64,000 nucleotides of DNA from Sporosarcina ureae DSM 2281 (GTDB lineage: Bacteria > Bacillota > Bacilli > Bacillales_A > Planococcaceae), in assembly GCF_000425545.1 (NCBI RefSeq), contig NZ_AUDQ01000007.1, positions 90,462 to 154,461 on the forward strand. The letters run 5' to 3'. Under the pieces are notes generated by a model. The model was not told the DNA's origin. It made no database searches and worked only from the letters and a program-made list of their open reading frames with translations. Both the position numbers and the translations under genes were made by a program. Position 1 is the first letter of the stretch, and each line of letters opens with the position of its first letter. Positions 37,631 to 47,105 of this stretch are shown here, piece after piece.

Positions 37631-39200
37631 TCCACTTCCACTCCTCGACATTCCAAAGGAAACCAGATCCATGATGACCTAGCGTTCGTTCTTTCACACC
37701 ACTGACATTTTTGTTAATGCCGTACACTGCATTTTCATAGGCAATGAAGTCAAATGCCGGATCATTCGCAAGTTCTTCTTGGAATTGCATGTAAATCGCT
37801 TTACGTTTATCCGGATCAGTCTCTGTACGGCCTTTCGCGAGCAGTTCATCCACTTTTTTATTCGAATAACTACCATAGTTATAACCGGAGCTCTTGATGC
37901 TCGATTCATCCGTATGGAACAATATGTGCGTATGATGATCTGCATCATACGGACTGCCCCAGCCAACCATGAACGCGTCCGCGTCTTCAATTGTAATTGC
38001 GCTCCAGTCGAGTGCAGCTACTTTTACATCCGCACCAATGTCTTTGAAACCTTCAGCAACATAATTTGCCATGTTCACACGAACGGTATCACTTGCAGGG
38101 GCAGTAATCGTAAATGAAAGTTTTTCTCCATCTTTAACACGAATACCGTCCTCATTTTCTTTCCAACCCGCTTCATCCAACAACGCGTTCGCTTTCTCGA
38201 GGTCATACGTATATTTTTCTATTTTCTCATTGTGGAACTCATGGTTTTGCAATGGTGAATAGGCAACAGAACCATGTCCTTTTAAAATACCTTTTACGAT
38301 TTGCTCTCGATCGGTTGCGTAACTAAATGCACGACGTACGTTGACATCTTTCCAAAGGTCCAAATTCATATTGAATAAAATGCCGCGATAGTCCGCGGAT
38401 TCTATATCGTAAATAGTTAAGCTCTCTTCTCTTTCCAAGTTTTCAACTTGTACAGGATCCAACAGTGCAACATCCACCTCGCCAGACTTCAACTGAAGTG
38501 CACGAACATTACTATCTGGAATAAACTTAAATATTACTTTTTCAATCGAAGGCTTCGTTCCGAAAAACTCACTATATGCTTGTAATGTCAATGAATTTCC
38601 ACGATCCCATTTATCAAACATATATGGCCCTGCACCTATCGGATGGCTGTTAAAGTCAGCTGTTCTCATATCGATTCCTTCAAAAGCATGTTTTGGAAGA
38701 ATCGGTACGGTTAACTTGTCCAGTAACGGTGTAAATGGCTGTTTTAATGTAATTTCGACGGTATAGTCATCCAGCGTTTTAGTAGTTGCCACTTCTTCAA
38801 AATCAGATTTCAAAAATGAAGCATTTTGATCATCCATAATACTCTCAATCGTGAACACTACATCATCTGCTGTAAGCTCTTCTCCGTCGTGGAATGTAAT
38901 ACCTTCTTTTAGCTTAAACGTATACGTAAGTTTGTCCTCTGACACATCGAAAGAGTCTGCGATATCCGTAACTACTTTATTACTTTCATCAAATCGCATA
39001 ACTCCACGAAACAATAGTGCATCTAGATTCGTTTCTTCGAGGATCGGGTTAAGCCCTTCGAACTCCTCTTCAGAAGCATAAATGAGGCGATTCTCTTTAG
39101 ATGGAGTTGATTCTTTTGCATCCTCTTTTTTACTACAACCTGCCACAATAACTACAAGTACCATGAAAAGTACAAATATCCTCTTATTAAATGTAATCAT
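37620..39200 (-). CDS. Substrate-binding lipoprotein, family 5 (nickel/peptide)
   Basis: 526 residues. Lipobox VIVAGCSK gives an N-terminal lipid-anchored binding protein. Family-5 features include ASEEEFEGLNPILEE, FKLKEGITFHDGEELTADDVVFTI and NVRRAFSYATDREQI. Histidine-rich DADHHTHILFHTDES and ERTLGHHGSG near the C-terminus would suit a metal or metal-chelate ligand. Placed after the urea transporter, nickel is the most attractive substrate, though oligopeptides cannot be excluded. Start ATG after AAAGGAGATAG. Confidence 0.85.
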   Translation of the reverse strand: MITFNKRIFVLFMVLVVIVAGCSKKEDAKESTPSKENRLIYASEEEFEGLNPILEETNLDALLFRGVMRFDESNKVVTDIADSFDVSEDKLTYTFKLKEGITFHDGEELTADDVVFTIESIMDDQNASFLKSDFEEVATTKTLDDYTVEITLKQPFTPLLDKLTVPILPKHAFEGIDMRTADFNSHPIGAGPYMFDKWDRGNSLTLQAYSEFFGTKPSIEKVIFKFIPDSNVRALQLKSGEVDVALLDPVQVENLEREESLTIYDIESADYRGILFNMNLDLWKDVNVRRAFSYATDREQIVKGILKGHGSVAYSPLQNHEFHNEKIEKYTYDLEKANALLDEAGWKENEDGIRVKDGEKLSFTITAPASDTVRVNMANYVAEGFKDIGADVKVAALDWSAITIEDADAFMVGWGSPYDADHHTHILFHTDESSIKSSGYNYGSYSNKKVDELLAKGRTETDPDKRKAIYMQFQEELANDPAFDFIAYENAVYGINKNVSGVKERTLGHHGSGFLWNVEEWKWNDQ

Positions 39201-39303
39201 TACTATCTCCTTTTTATGGAACATATTTTTCCGCATTCTACAATTATTTCATGTTCGTCTACATTTGTCCTGCATAACGATTTACTTTTTCACTATAGAT
39301 GAA

Positions 39304-40263
39304 TTACAAATTCGGTAGAACTTTTCTAGCGCCTAAAATCAACCACGTGCTCAGTACAAATGGCATCGTCAATGCGGGAAGTCCTAACGGTAATAACCAA
39401 ATACTAACACTCGCCATGAGAGGAACTGTAATACATGCCGCCACCACACCTGTAATGGGTGCATAGCGATTTTCCTTCGTGTTGTACACAACCGATACGG
39501 CTAGAATGGTTAAAATAGCATTGTAACCATATAACCCTAGCATGACCAGCCTATGTTCTCCAGCTAAAGCAAGGGCTGTAACACATGCAGCCACGTTACC
39601 AATCACCGCATATATGCCCATTTTCCTGCTAGCCCAAAATACTGCAATAAATAATAAAAGACCAGGTAAAGCTTCTGTGAGGAAAAAGATTTGACCGATA
39701 CCATTGAAAGTTGCTTGGAGTAGATTGATTTTGCCTTCTATATGCAATTCCCAATTAGCTAAACTTTGAGGAGACAGGGAGTCACTTAACTTGATACTCT
39801 CGAGTTTATAGGATGCAAGCAATGTAAACCAAGTTAATAGAATGAATGGTAATGTCAAGATTGGGATGTCAAAGTTGCCTAAGAAATACATGAGCGTAGC
39901 TGTGAGTATCGCAGTGACCGCCGCTCCTACCAATGCCACAATCCAGGCAGTAGGTCCGGTCAAAAATGTTTGCAGCACCAATCCCGAAAGCACAGAGTTA
40001 TAGCTCATTAAACCTTTACTGACCAATTTTTGATCTGCTCCGCCTACTTTTGCAACGAGTGTACCAATCATGGCGGATAAAAGTGCAATGATGCCTAATG
40101 AAAATGACGATACCGAAATAGCTAATAAAATTAGAAGGCCTGTTATCGTGTTTTCAATATAAATGATTTGGGATATTCCTTTAAGAGACTCTTTGAGAAA
40201 AGTAGTGAAACTTCCTTCTTTTATCATGTGCTTCGTTTGATTTGCTCTTGTTTTTCGCCGCAA
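39304..40263 (-). CDS. Urea transporter (UT family)
   Basis: 319 residues with ten membrane segments in two inverted halves. The UT signatures appear as KGLMSYNSVLSGLVLQTFL and LGLYGYNAILTILAVSVVY (the YN-L/YNA-L pore motifs). It admits urea as substrate for cytoplasmic urease; urease genes are not in the window. TTG start after AGGTGAG, the only SD in range. First gene of the run leading into the five-gene importer. Confidence 0.9.
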   Translation of the reverse strand: MRRKTRANQTKHMIKEGSFTTFLKESLKGISQIIYIENTITGLLILLAISVSSFSLGIIALLSAMIGTLVAKVGGADQKLVSKGLMSYNSVLSGLVLQTFLTGPTAWIVALVGAAVTAILTATLMYFLGNFDIPILTLPFILLTWFTLLASYKLESIKLSDSLSPQSLANWELHIEGKINLLQATFNGIGQIFFLTEALPGLLLFIAVFWASRKMGIYAVIGNVAACVTALALAGEHRLVMLGLYGYNAILTILAVSVVYNTKENRYAPITGVVAACITVPLMASVSIWLLPLGLPALTMPFVLSTWLILGARKVLPNL

Positions 40264-40587
40264 ATTGTCTCACCTATTTCATTTACTTTAGTGTCATGCT
40301 AATTCAGATGATATTACATTGTTCTGAAGTGTGTTGGTTCCCCTATCATCTAATTTTTTGCTAATGAGCGCGCTCTTATACATTAAACGAACATGAATTT
40401 GGAGTAGTGTTATACACGTTAGTTTGTGTTCTGGATGGCGGACGATGAACCATACCCTACTACAAGAGCCGTTCTTCGTTACGGCTTTCGCTGACCCTCC
40501 CAGTGTCGCCTTCTTCGACTCCGATCAACTAAGTGTCTACTCTAAGCTTATTCCTTAAATACAAGGGTAACTGCTAAACATTCGTAC
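40264..40587. other. Intergenic region with eroded repeat
   Basis: About 320 bases. 40430-40555 holds GC-rich sequence with an 11-bp hairpin (AAGAGCCGTTC / ACGGCTTTCG style) and CTACTCTAAGCTTATTCCTTA, a near match to 41290-41307. Nothing codes here. Confidence 0.45.
40430..40560. repeat. Eroded intergenic repeat, copy A
   Basis: Shares GGACG-TGAACC and TCTACTCTAAGCTTATTCCTTA with copy B at 41230-41305. Composition resembles the long GC-rich intergenic elements that start GATTTCCGTTCC in many Bacillaceae. Too eroded to classify. Confidence 0.35.
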
Positions 40588-41121
40588 TCATTCATTTACT
40601 GTGTAATGTAATTCAACAAATTGATTGAAAGTTCTAGTACTTCTAAGAGAAAGATCGAGTTTATAATCGTCTGGTTTAAATAAAGGAATTCCCTCTCCGA
40701 TGATTGTTGGTGCAACTGTTACAATCAGTTCATCGACTAACTTTTCCTTTAAAAATGTATGTAGTATATCTCCACCACCAACTATCCAGATATCTTTACC
40801 TTCTTCTTTTTTCAAATTACTAATAAAGTCAACAATATCTTCATTTATAAATGTAACGTCTTTTGTATCCGTTACCGAAGACCGGGTAAAAACGTAGCTA
40901 TTTTTATTTGTATAAGGGAATTGACCTTTTTCTTGTTCCATAATCCAATCATATGTCCTCTTACCCATTAAGACTGTATCGATGGTTTCCGAAAACTCCG
41001 AATAGCCATTATCTCCTTCCCCCTCAACCTCAAATAACCAATCAAGTGAGTCATCTTTTGTGGCGATATAACCATCTAAACTTTGAGCAATAAATAATAC
41101 TAACTTCCTTTGTTTTTTCAT
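40588..41121 (-). CDS. RibD C-terminal/dihydrofolate-reductase-fold protein (YyaP/YwjB-like)
   Basis: 177 residues: RKLVLFIAQSLDGYIATKDD, LMGKRTYDWIM and IWIVGGGDILHTFLKE are the DHFR-like/RibD-C motifs. It may be an NAD(P)H-dependent reductase, but the substrate is unknown. The ATG with AGGAGG upstream is 48 bases inside the longest frame. Confidence 0.85.
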   Translation of the reverse strand: MKKQRKLVLFIAQSLDGYIATKDDSLDWLFEVEGEGDNGYSEFSETIDTVLMGKRTYDWIMEQEKGQFPYTNKNSYVFTRSSVTDTKDVTFINEDIVDFISNLKKEEGKDIWIVGGGDILHTFLKEKLVDELIVTVAPTIIGEGIPLFKPDDYKLDLSLRSTRTFNQFVELHYTVNE

Positions 41122-41715
41122 ACTAATCCTCCTACTTACTCTCAAAAACAAGAATGTATGTTCCTGCAAATATTAGCAGAGTTACGCCACTAATTCAATT
41201 CATCAATAGAGATAGCAAAACAGTCTTAAGAAACAGTTGATTTCCGTTCCAAACGGACGGTGAACCTGCAGGAGTCGCTGTCTTCCACTCTAAACTTATT
41301 CATTAAAACACATGATAGTTTAAGGAGAGACCTTTAAAGTTAGATATCGAAATCATTTAATTTCCATAATCCTAGCCCGTTTCAGTAACAGGTCAACTTC
41401 CACAATCGCACTCGTTGGAATAGTATTTAATGATCTATTTACTTAAGCGAACAGCCAATTACTTCATTCATGTTTCATTTAATAGTTTTTTTAAACACAC
41501 TACACTTTTTTAAAAACCGTCACTTCACTGGGGGAACGAGAACAAGGACAAACACACGTACGCCTCCTATTACGGAACATTTCAGATGGCAGTAAGCCTT
41601 ACTACGTGTGAAGTTCCTTCTATTATATACTTGGCCTCTATTTTCACACGTCTAAGATGACTTTTTCTCAGTCTTCTCTTATACTACTAGTACATCAACG
41701 GAAAGGAATTACTAC
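41122..41715. other. Intergenic region before the ABC exporter
   Basis: 594 bases without a gene. Contains an eroded repeat at 41228-41305 (GATTTCCGTTCCAAACGGAC, then a CACTCTAAACTTATTCATTA tail). The remaining sequence has no good ORF or terminator. Confidence 0.45.
41228..41305. repeat. Eroded intergenic repeat, copy B
   Basis: Begins TTGATTTCCGTTCC, includes a GTTCCAAACGGAC palindrome and ends with CACTCTAAACTTATTCATTA, matching copy A. Low confidence. Confidence 0.35.
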
Positions 41716-43428
41716 ATGATTACACAATTTTTCTCCTACTACAAGCCACATCGGCGCTTGTTCTTGATCGATTTTTTCAGTGCTATTTTCGTAGCGCTTC
41801 TTGAACTAGCTTTCCCTCTCGCTGTTCAGTGGTTTATTGACGGACTCCTGCCGTCAGGAGATTGGAACCGAATTATCACCGTGAGCTTTTTACTATTGCT
41901 CGTCTATTTAGTAAGTACGTTTCTTCATTATATTGTTAGCTATTTAGGGCATAAGCTCGGGATTAACATCGAAACCGATATGCGCCGTGAATTGTTCGAA
42001 CATGTGCAGAAGCAATCTTTCCGATTTTTTGACAATACAAAAACGGGCCATATTATGACGCGCATCACAACCGATTTATTTGATATCGGTGAACTGGCTC
42101 ACCATGGACCAGAAGATGCTTTCATTGCGATCATGACCATTCTAGGTGCGTTCGGCATCATGTATACGATCAATCCTGAACTCGCTTTAATCGCCATCGT
42201 GATGGTTCCGTTGCTCGCAGTAGTAGTCTCATACTCTAATAAGAAGATGAATGCAGCGTGGCATAAAATGTATCAAAATATCGCGGATGTCAACGGGCGG
42301 GTGGAGGATTCTGTATCCGGCTCACGCGTTGTGAAATCATTTACAAATGAAGACTTTGAAATACGTCGTTTCCAGGAAGACAATGGTCAGTTCCGCTTAG
42401 CTAAACTAAAAGCGTATAAAGTCATGGCTTGGGCTACATCTTCAATGTATATGCTCACTCGCCTCGTCACACTCGTCATTTTGATTGTAGGGGCTTGGTT
42501 CACAGTGAATAATAAATTAACGTACGGTGAACTAGTCAGCTTTATTTTATTCAGCAATATTTTAATTAAACCTATTGATAAAATTAGTGCTTTGCTAGAA
42601 TTATATCCAAAAGGTATGGCGGGCTTTAGTCGTTTCCGTGCATTAATTGATCAAGAGCCAGAGATAAAAGATAAAAAGAATGCAAAAGTCGTCGATCAGT
42701 TACACGGAGATATTACACTTAACGACGTAACATTTGGTTACGACCCAGAGCGACCGGTCTTACGCAATATCGACTTAACAATTCATGCTGGACAAACCGT
42801 TGCGTTCGTCGGTCCCTCAGGTGCTGGAAAGACGACTATTTGTTCACTTATCCCTCGTTTCTATGAAGTCAATGAAGGTTCTATTTCAATTGATGGATTA
42901 GACATTCGGGAAATGACACAGAAATCATTACGTAGTCAAATCGGGATCGTGCAGCAAGACGTCTTCTTATTTACAGGAACGATTCGTGATAATATCGCGT
43001 ACGGTAAATTACATGCGACAGACGAGGAAGTATTTGAAGCTGCAGAAAAAGCACATCTTACCGACTTAATTAACAGTATGCCGAATGGCTATGACACGCA
43101 AATTGGTGAACGTGGATTAAAACTATCAGGTGGTCAAAAGCAACGCCTGGCCATTGCTCGGATGTTCTTGAAAAATCCACCGATTCTCATTCTAGATGAG
43201 GCGACTTCCGCGCTCGATACAGAAACAGAGCGCATCATCCAACAATCACTAGAAGAATTATCCGTTAATCGCACCACACTCATCATCGCGCATCGCCTCA
43301 CTACGATTCGCAATGCCGACCAAGTCATCGTGATGACAGAAGACGGTATCGAAGAGCAAGGAACGTATGAAAATTTAGTACGACAAAACGGTACATTCGC
43401 TCAATTGCACCAAGCTAACCAAGTATAA
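41716..43428 (+). CDS. ABC exporter, half-transporter (permease-ATPase fusion)
   Basis: 570 residues. N-terminal six-helix membrane domain (about 10-310), then a nucleotide-binding domain with Walker A GPSGAGKTT near 365, signature LSGGQKQR near 474, Walker B ILILDEATSAL and the His switch IIAHRL. Such half-transporters export lipids, drugs or peptides as homodimers. Partner genes absent, so a homodimer is likely. SD GGAAAGGA. Confidence 0.9.
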   Translation: MITQFFSYYKPHRRLFLIDFFSAIFVALLELAFPLAVQWFIDGLLPSGDWNRIITVSFLLLLVYLVSTFLHYIVSYLGHKLGINIETDMRRELFEHVQKQSFRFFDNTKTGHIMTRITTDLFDIGELAHHGPEDAFIAIMTILGAFGIMYTINPELALIAIVMVPLLAVVVSYSNKKMNAAWHKMYQNIADVNGRVEDSVSGSRVVKSFTNEDFEIRRFQEDNGQFRLAKLKAYKVMAWATSSMYMLTRLVTLVILIVGAWFTVNNKLTYGELVSFILFSNILIKPIDKISALLELYPKGMAGFSRFRALIDQEPEIKDKKNAKVVDQLHGDITLNDVTFGYDPERPVLRNIDLTIHAGQTVAFVGPSGAGKTTICSLIPRFYEVNEGSISIDGLDIREMTQKSLRSQIGIVQQDVFLFTGTIRDNIAYGKLHATDEEVFEAAEKAHLTDLINSMPNGYDTQIGERGLKLSGGQKQRLAIARMFLKNPPILILDEATSALDTETERIIQQSLEELSVNRTTLIIAHRLTTIRNADQVIVMTEDGIEEQGTYENLVRQNGTFAQLHQANQV

Positions 43429-43436
43429 ATAAACAG

Positions 43437-43488
43437 TAAAATACCTGTGCCGCAAACTTATATGTTTGTGACACAGGTATTTTTTAAT
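43437..43488. repeat. Dispersed hairpin repeat, copy 4 (short form)
   Basis: AAAATACCTGTG and CACAGGTATTTTTT arms with inner CAAAC/GTTTG; it lacks the CATGAATG loop. Sits between convergent genes (ABC exporter and CueP-like). Confidence 0.8.
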
Positions 43489-43517
43489 ATAGAGTTCAAG
43501 ATAGAACGCTTTTGAAA

Positions 43518-44060
43518 TTACTCCAAGCGCATAGTCGTGATGCATGTGTTATCCCCATCGAACGTAGTAATTTCAGATACTGTCTCTTTCGCATCTTGTT
43601 TAATCGTTACGGTAAATGTGTTATTACGTGGTAGCCACAAGTCGATAAATCCATTGGCTTCAGTTGTTTTGACTTCATTGAGAATTACATTACCTTCAGA
43701 ATCTTCTATGTGCACATCGAAATCTTCCTCAACGAGTTCACCTTGACAGCCTGTCAGACTATGGACGTCACACGGGTGTGTAGTGTTCACGAATGGAGCA
43801 ATCGATACAAAAAACTCATCCTCTGGAAGATCGTACTTCGTCACGTTTTTATCATCATCTGTGACAATTAGTTCAGACGATGTGATAGAAGCGGAAGCAG
43901 CTACAGCATTTCTCACTGTATAGTCGTTTACTAATTCTTTAATATCCACTGTCTCTTGTGGTGTTGGTGATGGTTGTACTTCATTATTCGCATTTTCATT
44001 GCTGCAACCGACTGATAAAGCGGTGACCAGTAATAACATGACCATCAATTTCCCTTTCAT
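43518..44060 (-). CDS. CueP-family metal-binding lipoprotein
   Basis: 180 residues. Lipobox ALSVGCSN. The CueP signature is clear: FVSIAPFVNTTHPCDVHSLTGCQGEL followed by NGFIDLWLPRNNTFTVTI and the C-terminal DNTCITTMRLE. CueP in Salmonella is a periplasmic copper-binding protein. Here it would be lipid-anchored outside the cell. Cys and His residues are retained. Same strand as YdhK and beside a two-component system. Confidence 0.88.
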   Translation of the reverse strand: MKGKLMVMLLLVTALSVGCSNENANNEVQPSPTPQETVDIKELVNDYTVRNAVAASASITSSELIVTDDDKNVTKYDLPEDEFFVSIAPFVNTTHPCDVHSLTGCQGELVEEDFDVHIEDSEGNVILNEVKTTEANGFIDLWLPRNNTFTVTIKQDAKETVSEITTFDGDNTCITTMRLE

Positions 44061-44203
44061 CTTCTCACAACCTATTCCATGTATTTTTGTGTCTGTTTAG
44101 AAGAGCACATGTAACGAATGTTTGACCTTTTATATAACGTGTACTTGATCTTTACCTACATACAATGAAAAGAGCTGCGCGAGGCAACTCCATCATTGGA
44201 TCA

Positions 44204-44761
44204 TCACTTTTCTGATAGCTCGTCTTCAACAACCCACTTGTGATTCTGTACTTCTTCTCCATCAGTTGTTGACTCATAATCGATCATATAGACAGTAGTC
44301 TGTTCTACAGATTCAATTTCTGCTTTTGCGCCTTCCATCCCTTCCATATGATCCGCGAGTACAGTCACTTCAGCTCCCTTGTCTAGAGGAGCGGGTGCTG
44401 GATCTTCTATTTCTTCATGAACGACCCATTTATGATCCAATACTTTCTCACCGCCATCTGTCGGTGTATAGTTAATGGAATAGGCAGCCGTTTCAAATGC
44501 GCCAACGATAGTTGCAGTAGCCCCCTTCATGCCTTCCATATGATCCGTTTCAATAATAGCCTCAGATCCAACCGGGTATGTCGGTTTTACGGCTTCCGTT
44601 AAACCTTCAGGAATACTTCCGTCACTCGAATGGTCCATCCCTTGCATATCATTGTGTGAAGTTTCTTCACTCTTAACGGGTTCTTCTTTTGGCGTCGCCG
44701 CTCCACATCCTGCAAGCACTAGAGCAAACGCCGCACTTATTGAAAGTACTTGTTTTTTCAT
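44204..44761 (-). CDS. ydhK: YdhK-family lipoprotein with two DUF1541 repeats
   Basis: 185 residues. Lipobox VLAGCGAA, then a His/Met stretch (HNDMQGMDHSSDG), then two tandem DUF1541 repeats, each with DHMEGM-GA, a YSINY/YMIDY strand and HKWVV. Family function is unknown. Met-His motifs resemble copper-binding sequences, which fits the CueP neighbour. Divergent from the histidine kinase. Confidence 0.9.
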   Translation of the reverse strand: MKKQVLSISAAFALVLAGCGAATPKEEPVKSEETSHNDMQGMDHSSDGSIPEGLTEAVKPTYPVGSEAIIETDHMEGMKGATATIVGAFETAAYSINYTPTDGGEKVLDHKWVVHEEIEDPAPAPLDKGAEVTVLADHMEGMEGAKAEIESVEQTTVYMIDYESTTDGEEVQNHKWVVEDELSEK

Positions 44762-44990
44762 ATGACTTCACTCCTTTATTAAATTAATACTAGTATAGCA
44801 ATTTCTGTTCTTGCTTTAAGCTAAATCCTTAAACTCCTTAGAAACTCCTAAATTGTAATCATGCCATCGAAAAGATGTTGGCATGATTTTTGTACAAGTA
44901 TTGTAGTCCTACACGTAATCGGTGCTTTCTGCATACATTTTCGATACGTTTATCTTATACTGCTCAATAGAGGGAAAAGGAGCGCATGCT

Positions 44991-46349
44991 ATGAATAAAA
45001 TTTCAACGAAGTTAGCGGCTTCATTCATCATTTCATTTCTTATTTTGGATACATTGCTGATGGTCTATTTACATCAAACCATCACACATGCCCGGGTGGA
45101 TGAAGAACTAGATCGACTCTTAAAAACGGGTAGCAATCATCGAAATGTGTTGGAAGATAATTATACTGAAACGACTCTACACCATATTATTCTTATGGAA
45201 AGCGGTGGCGAACGAGACGTCGCGATTCTCGATGATAGAGGAAATATCGTACAGCATTCATTGGATAACGAAGAAATTCTCACTCCATACGTATCCGAAC
45301 TACACGACACGCAACTAACGGAAGATACTATACTACCCGTGGATTGGGAAACGTCTCCTTATCTTGTCAGCATGCATCCGTATGAAGTAAAAGGCAATTC
45401 AGGGACTCTCGTCATGTTGCAAAGTACTATTCCAATCCGACAACTTGTCAATCAACTTAACGCCCATTTTCTACTTGCAGGTGGCGGAAGCATTGTCGTT
45501 CTGTTTATTGTCTACTTATTACTGTCCAAATGGTTGACACGTCCACTCATTCGGATGAAAGAAGCAACGGAACAGATCAGTGAAGGTTTGTATGATGTGG
45601 ACTTACCGAAGTTGTCTAATGATGAGCTAGGAGAACTGGCAGCTTCCATCCGGAAATTATCGAATGATTTGAGTCGTGTGAAACGTGAACGAAAAGAATT
45701 TCTAGCGTCCGTGTCTCATGAAATGGGAACCCCCCTTACGTACTTGATCGGCTATGCCAAAGTGGCTCAGCGCACAGAACTGAATGATACGGAGCGATTC
45801 GACTACTTATCGATTATCGAAGAAGAAGCTGAGCGTTTAAAAACACTCGTGAAAAACTTGATGGATCTAGCGCAAATGGATGAAATGACGTTCACTGTGA
45901 CGAAATCCGAATTCTCTGCCGATGAGTTCATCCGAGATATTGTGCAGCTTGTCCAACCATCATTTGATTTGAAGGGAATTACGCTTCGGATCGAACAAGT
46001 CCGCGATTTCCCTATCGTGGCAGATCGAATGCGCCTCGAACAAATTATTCTTAATCTGTTAGATAACGCGCTTCACTATTCTGAAACCGGTAGCACCGTA
46101 ATCATTCGTGCGTTTCAAGATAAAAAGCATGTAATCTTACAAGTCGAAGACAGCGGATGCGGCATTGCAGCGGAAAATCAGCAACAAATTTTTGAAAAAC
46201 TGTATCGCGTCGAGAAATCCCGTTCTCGTTCATTTGGCGGTGCTGGCCTTGGTTTGGCAACGGTGAAGGAATTAACAGAAGCACATGGTGGCACGATCGA
46301 AGTACAAAGCGAATTAGAAAAAGGCAGTATCTTTACGGTACGATTATAA
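44991..46349 (+). CDS. Sensor histidine kinase
   Basis: 452 residues: N-terminal membrane helix, extracytoplasmic sensor (about 30-155), second helix (LLAGGGSIVVLFIVYLLL), HAMP (RPLIRMKEATEQIS), H-box SVSHEMGTPLTYLIGY with phosphorylatable His near 241, and HATPase with N, D-G and G boxes (NLLDNALHYS, VEDSGCGI, GGAGLGL). Start ATG follows AAAGGAGC. It probably phosphorylates the regulator encoded 9-18 bases downstream. Confidence 0.93.
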   Translation: MNKISTKLAASFIISFLILDTLLMVYLHQTITHARVDEELDRLLKTGSNHRNVLEDNYTETTLHHIILMESGGERDVAILDDRGNIVQHSLDNEEILTPYVSELHDTQLTEDTILPVDWETSPYLVSMHPYEVKGNSGTLVMLQSTIPIRQLVNQLNAHFLLAGGGSIVVLFIVYLLLSKWLTRPLIRMKEATEQISEGLYDVDLPKLSNDELGELAASIRKLSNDLSRVKRERKEFLASVSHEMGTPLTYLIGYAKVAQRTELNDTERFDYLSIIEEEAERLKTLVKNLMDLAQMDEMTFTVTKSEFSADEFIRDIVQLVQPSFDLKGITLRIEQVRDFPIVADRMRLEQIILNLLDNALHYSETGSTVIIRAFQDKKHVILQVEDSGCGIAAENQQQIFEKLYRVEKSRSRSFGGAGLGLATVKELTEAHGGTIEVQSELEKGSIFTVRL

Positions 46350-46367
46350 TGAAAGTGGGTGACGCAT

Positions 46368-47042
46368 ATGAAGACCATTTTGCTTGTTGATGATGAACAA
46401 CGCATGCTCGATCTGCTAGAACTTTTCCTTGCACCACACGGATATCGCTGTTTGCAAGCGACTGACGGCCAAAAAGCAATTGATCTATTCAAAGTGGAGG
46501 ACGTACAGCTCGTGTTGCTCGATGTCATGATGCCTGGCATGGACGGATGGGAAGTTTGCCGCAGAATGAGAGAATTTTCAGCTGTACCTGTAATTTTATT
46601 AACGGCTCGATCCGACAAATCCGATGTTGTAAAAGGACTTGACCTAGGGGCAGATGATTATATTACGAAACCATTTGACGAGCGCGAACTCATCGCGAGA
46701 GTGCGCGTGGCATTACGGCGTACAGAGAACGAAAATCAACCGAAGACTATTCATGAAGGTCCATTTACTCTTGACTTGGAGTCCTATTCCATCCTGTATG
46801 ACACGTATGAAGTTCAACTTACGTTAAAGGAGTTCTATATTATAGAAGCAATGATGAATCGGCCAAATCGGACGTTTACCCGGGAAGACTTGCTTCAAGT
46901 AGCTTGGGAATATGACACGTATACAGAGGTTCGGACAGTCGATTCGCATATTCGAAATCTACGGGATAAGTTGAGGAAATCAAATTTTCCAATTGATGAG
47001 ATTTTGGTGACAGTTTGGGGCATCGGCTATAAGTGGAGGTAA
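46368..47042 (+). CDS. OmpR/PhoB-family response regulator
   Basis: 224 residues. Receiver domain with acidic pocket (VDDE), phospho-Asp near 51 (LLDVMMPGMDGWE) and Lys in ITKPFDERELIARV, followed by a winged-helix DNA-binding domain (LTLKEFYIIEAMMN, VDSHIRNLRDKL). Partner of the preceding kinase. Gene order suggests it controls the divergent ydhK and cueP genes. A GTG nine bases upstream is an alternative start. Confidence 0.93.
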   Translation: MKTILLVDDEQRMLDLLELFLAPHGYRCLQATDGQKAIDLFKVEDVQLVLLDVMMPGMDGWEVCRRMREFSAVPVILLTARSDKSDVVKGLDLGADDYITKPFDERELIARVRVALRRTENENQPKTIHEGPFTLDLESYSILYDTYEVQLTLKEFYIIEAMMNRPNRTFTREDLLQVAWEYDTYTEVRTVDSHIRNLRDKLRKSNFPIDEILVTVWGIGYKWR

Positions 47043-47063
47043 CTACATATCATGCTATAAAGT

Positions 47064-47105
47064 TAGAAAAGGCTACTTTCCATGAATGGAGAGTAGCCTT
47101 TTCTT
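47064..47105. terminator. Bidirectional terminator
   Basis: AAAAGGCTACTTTCCAT pairs with ATGGAGAGTAGCCTTTT; serves the response regulator and the convergent antiporter gene. Confidence 0.85.
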
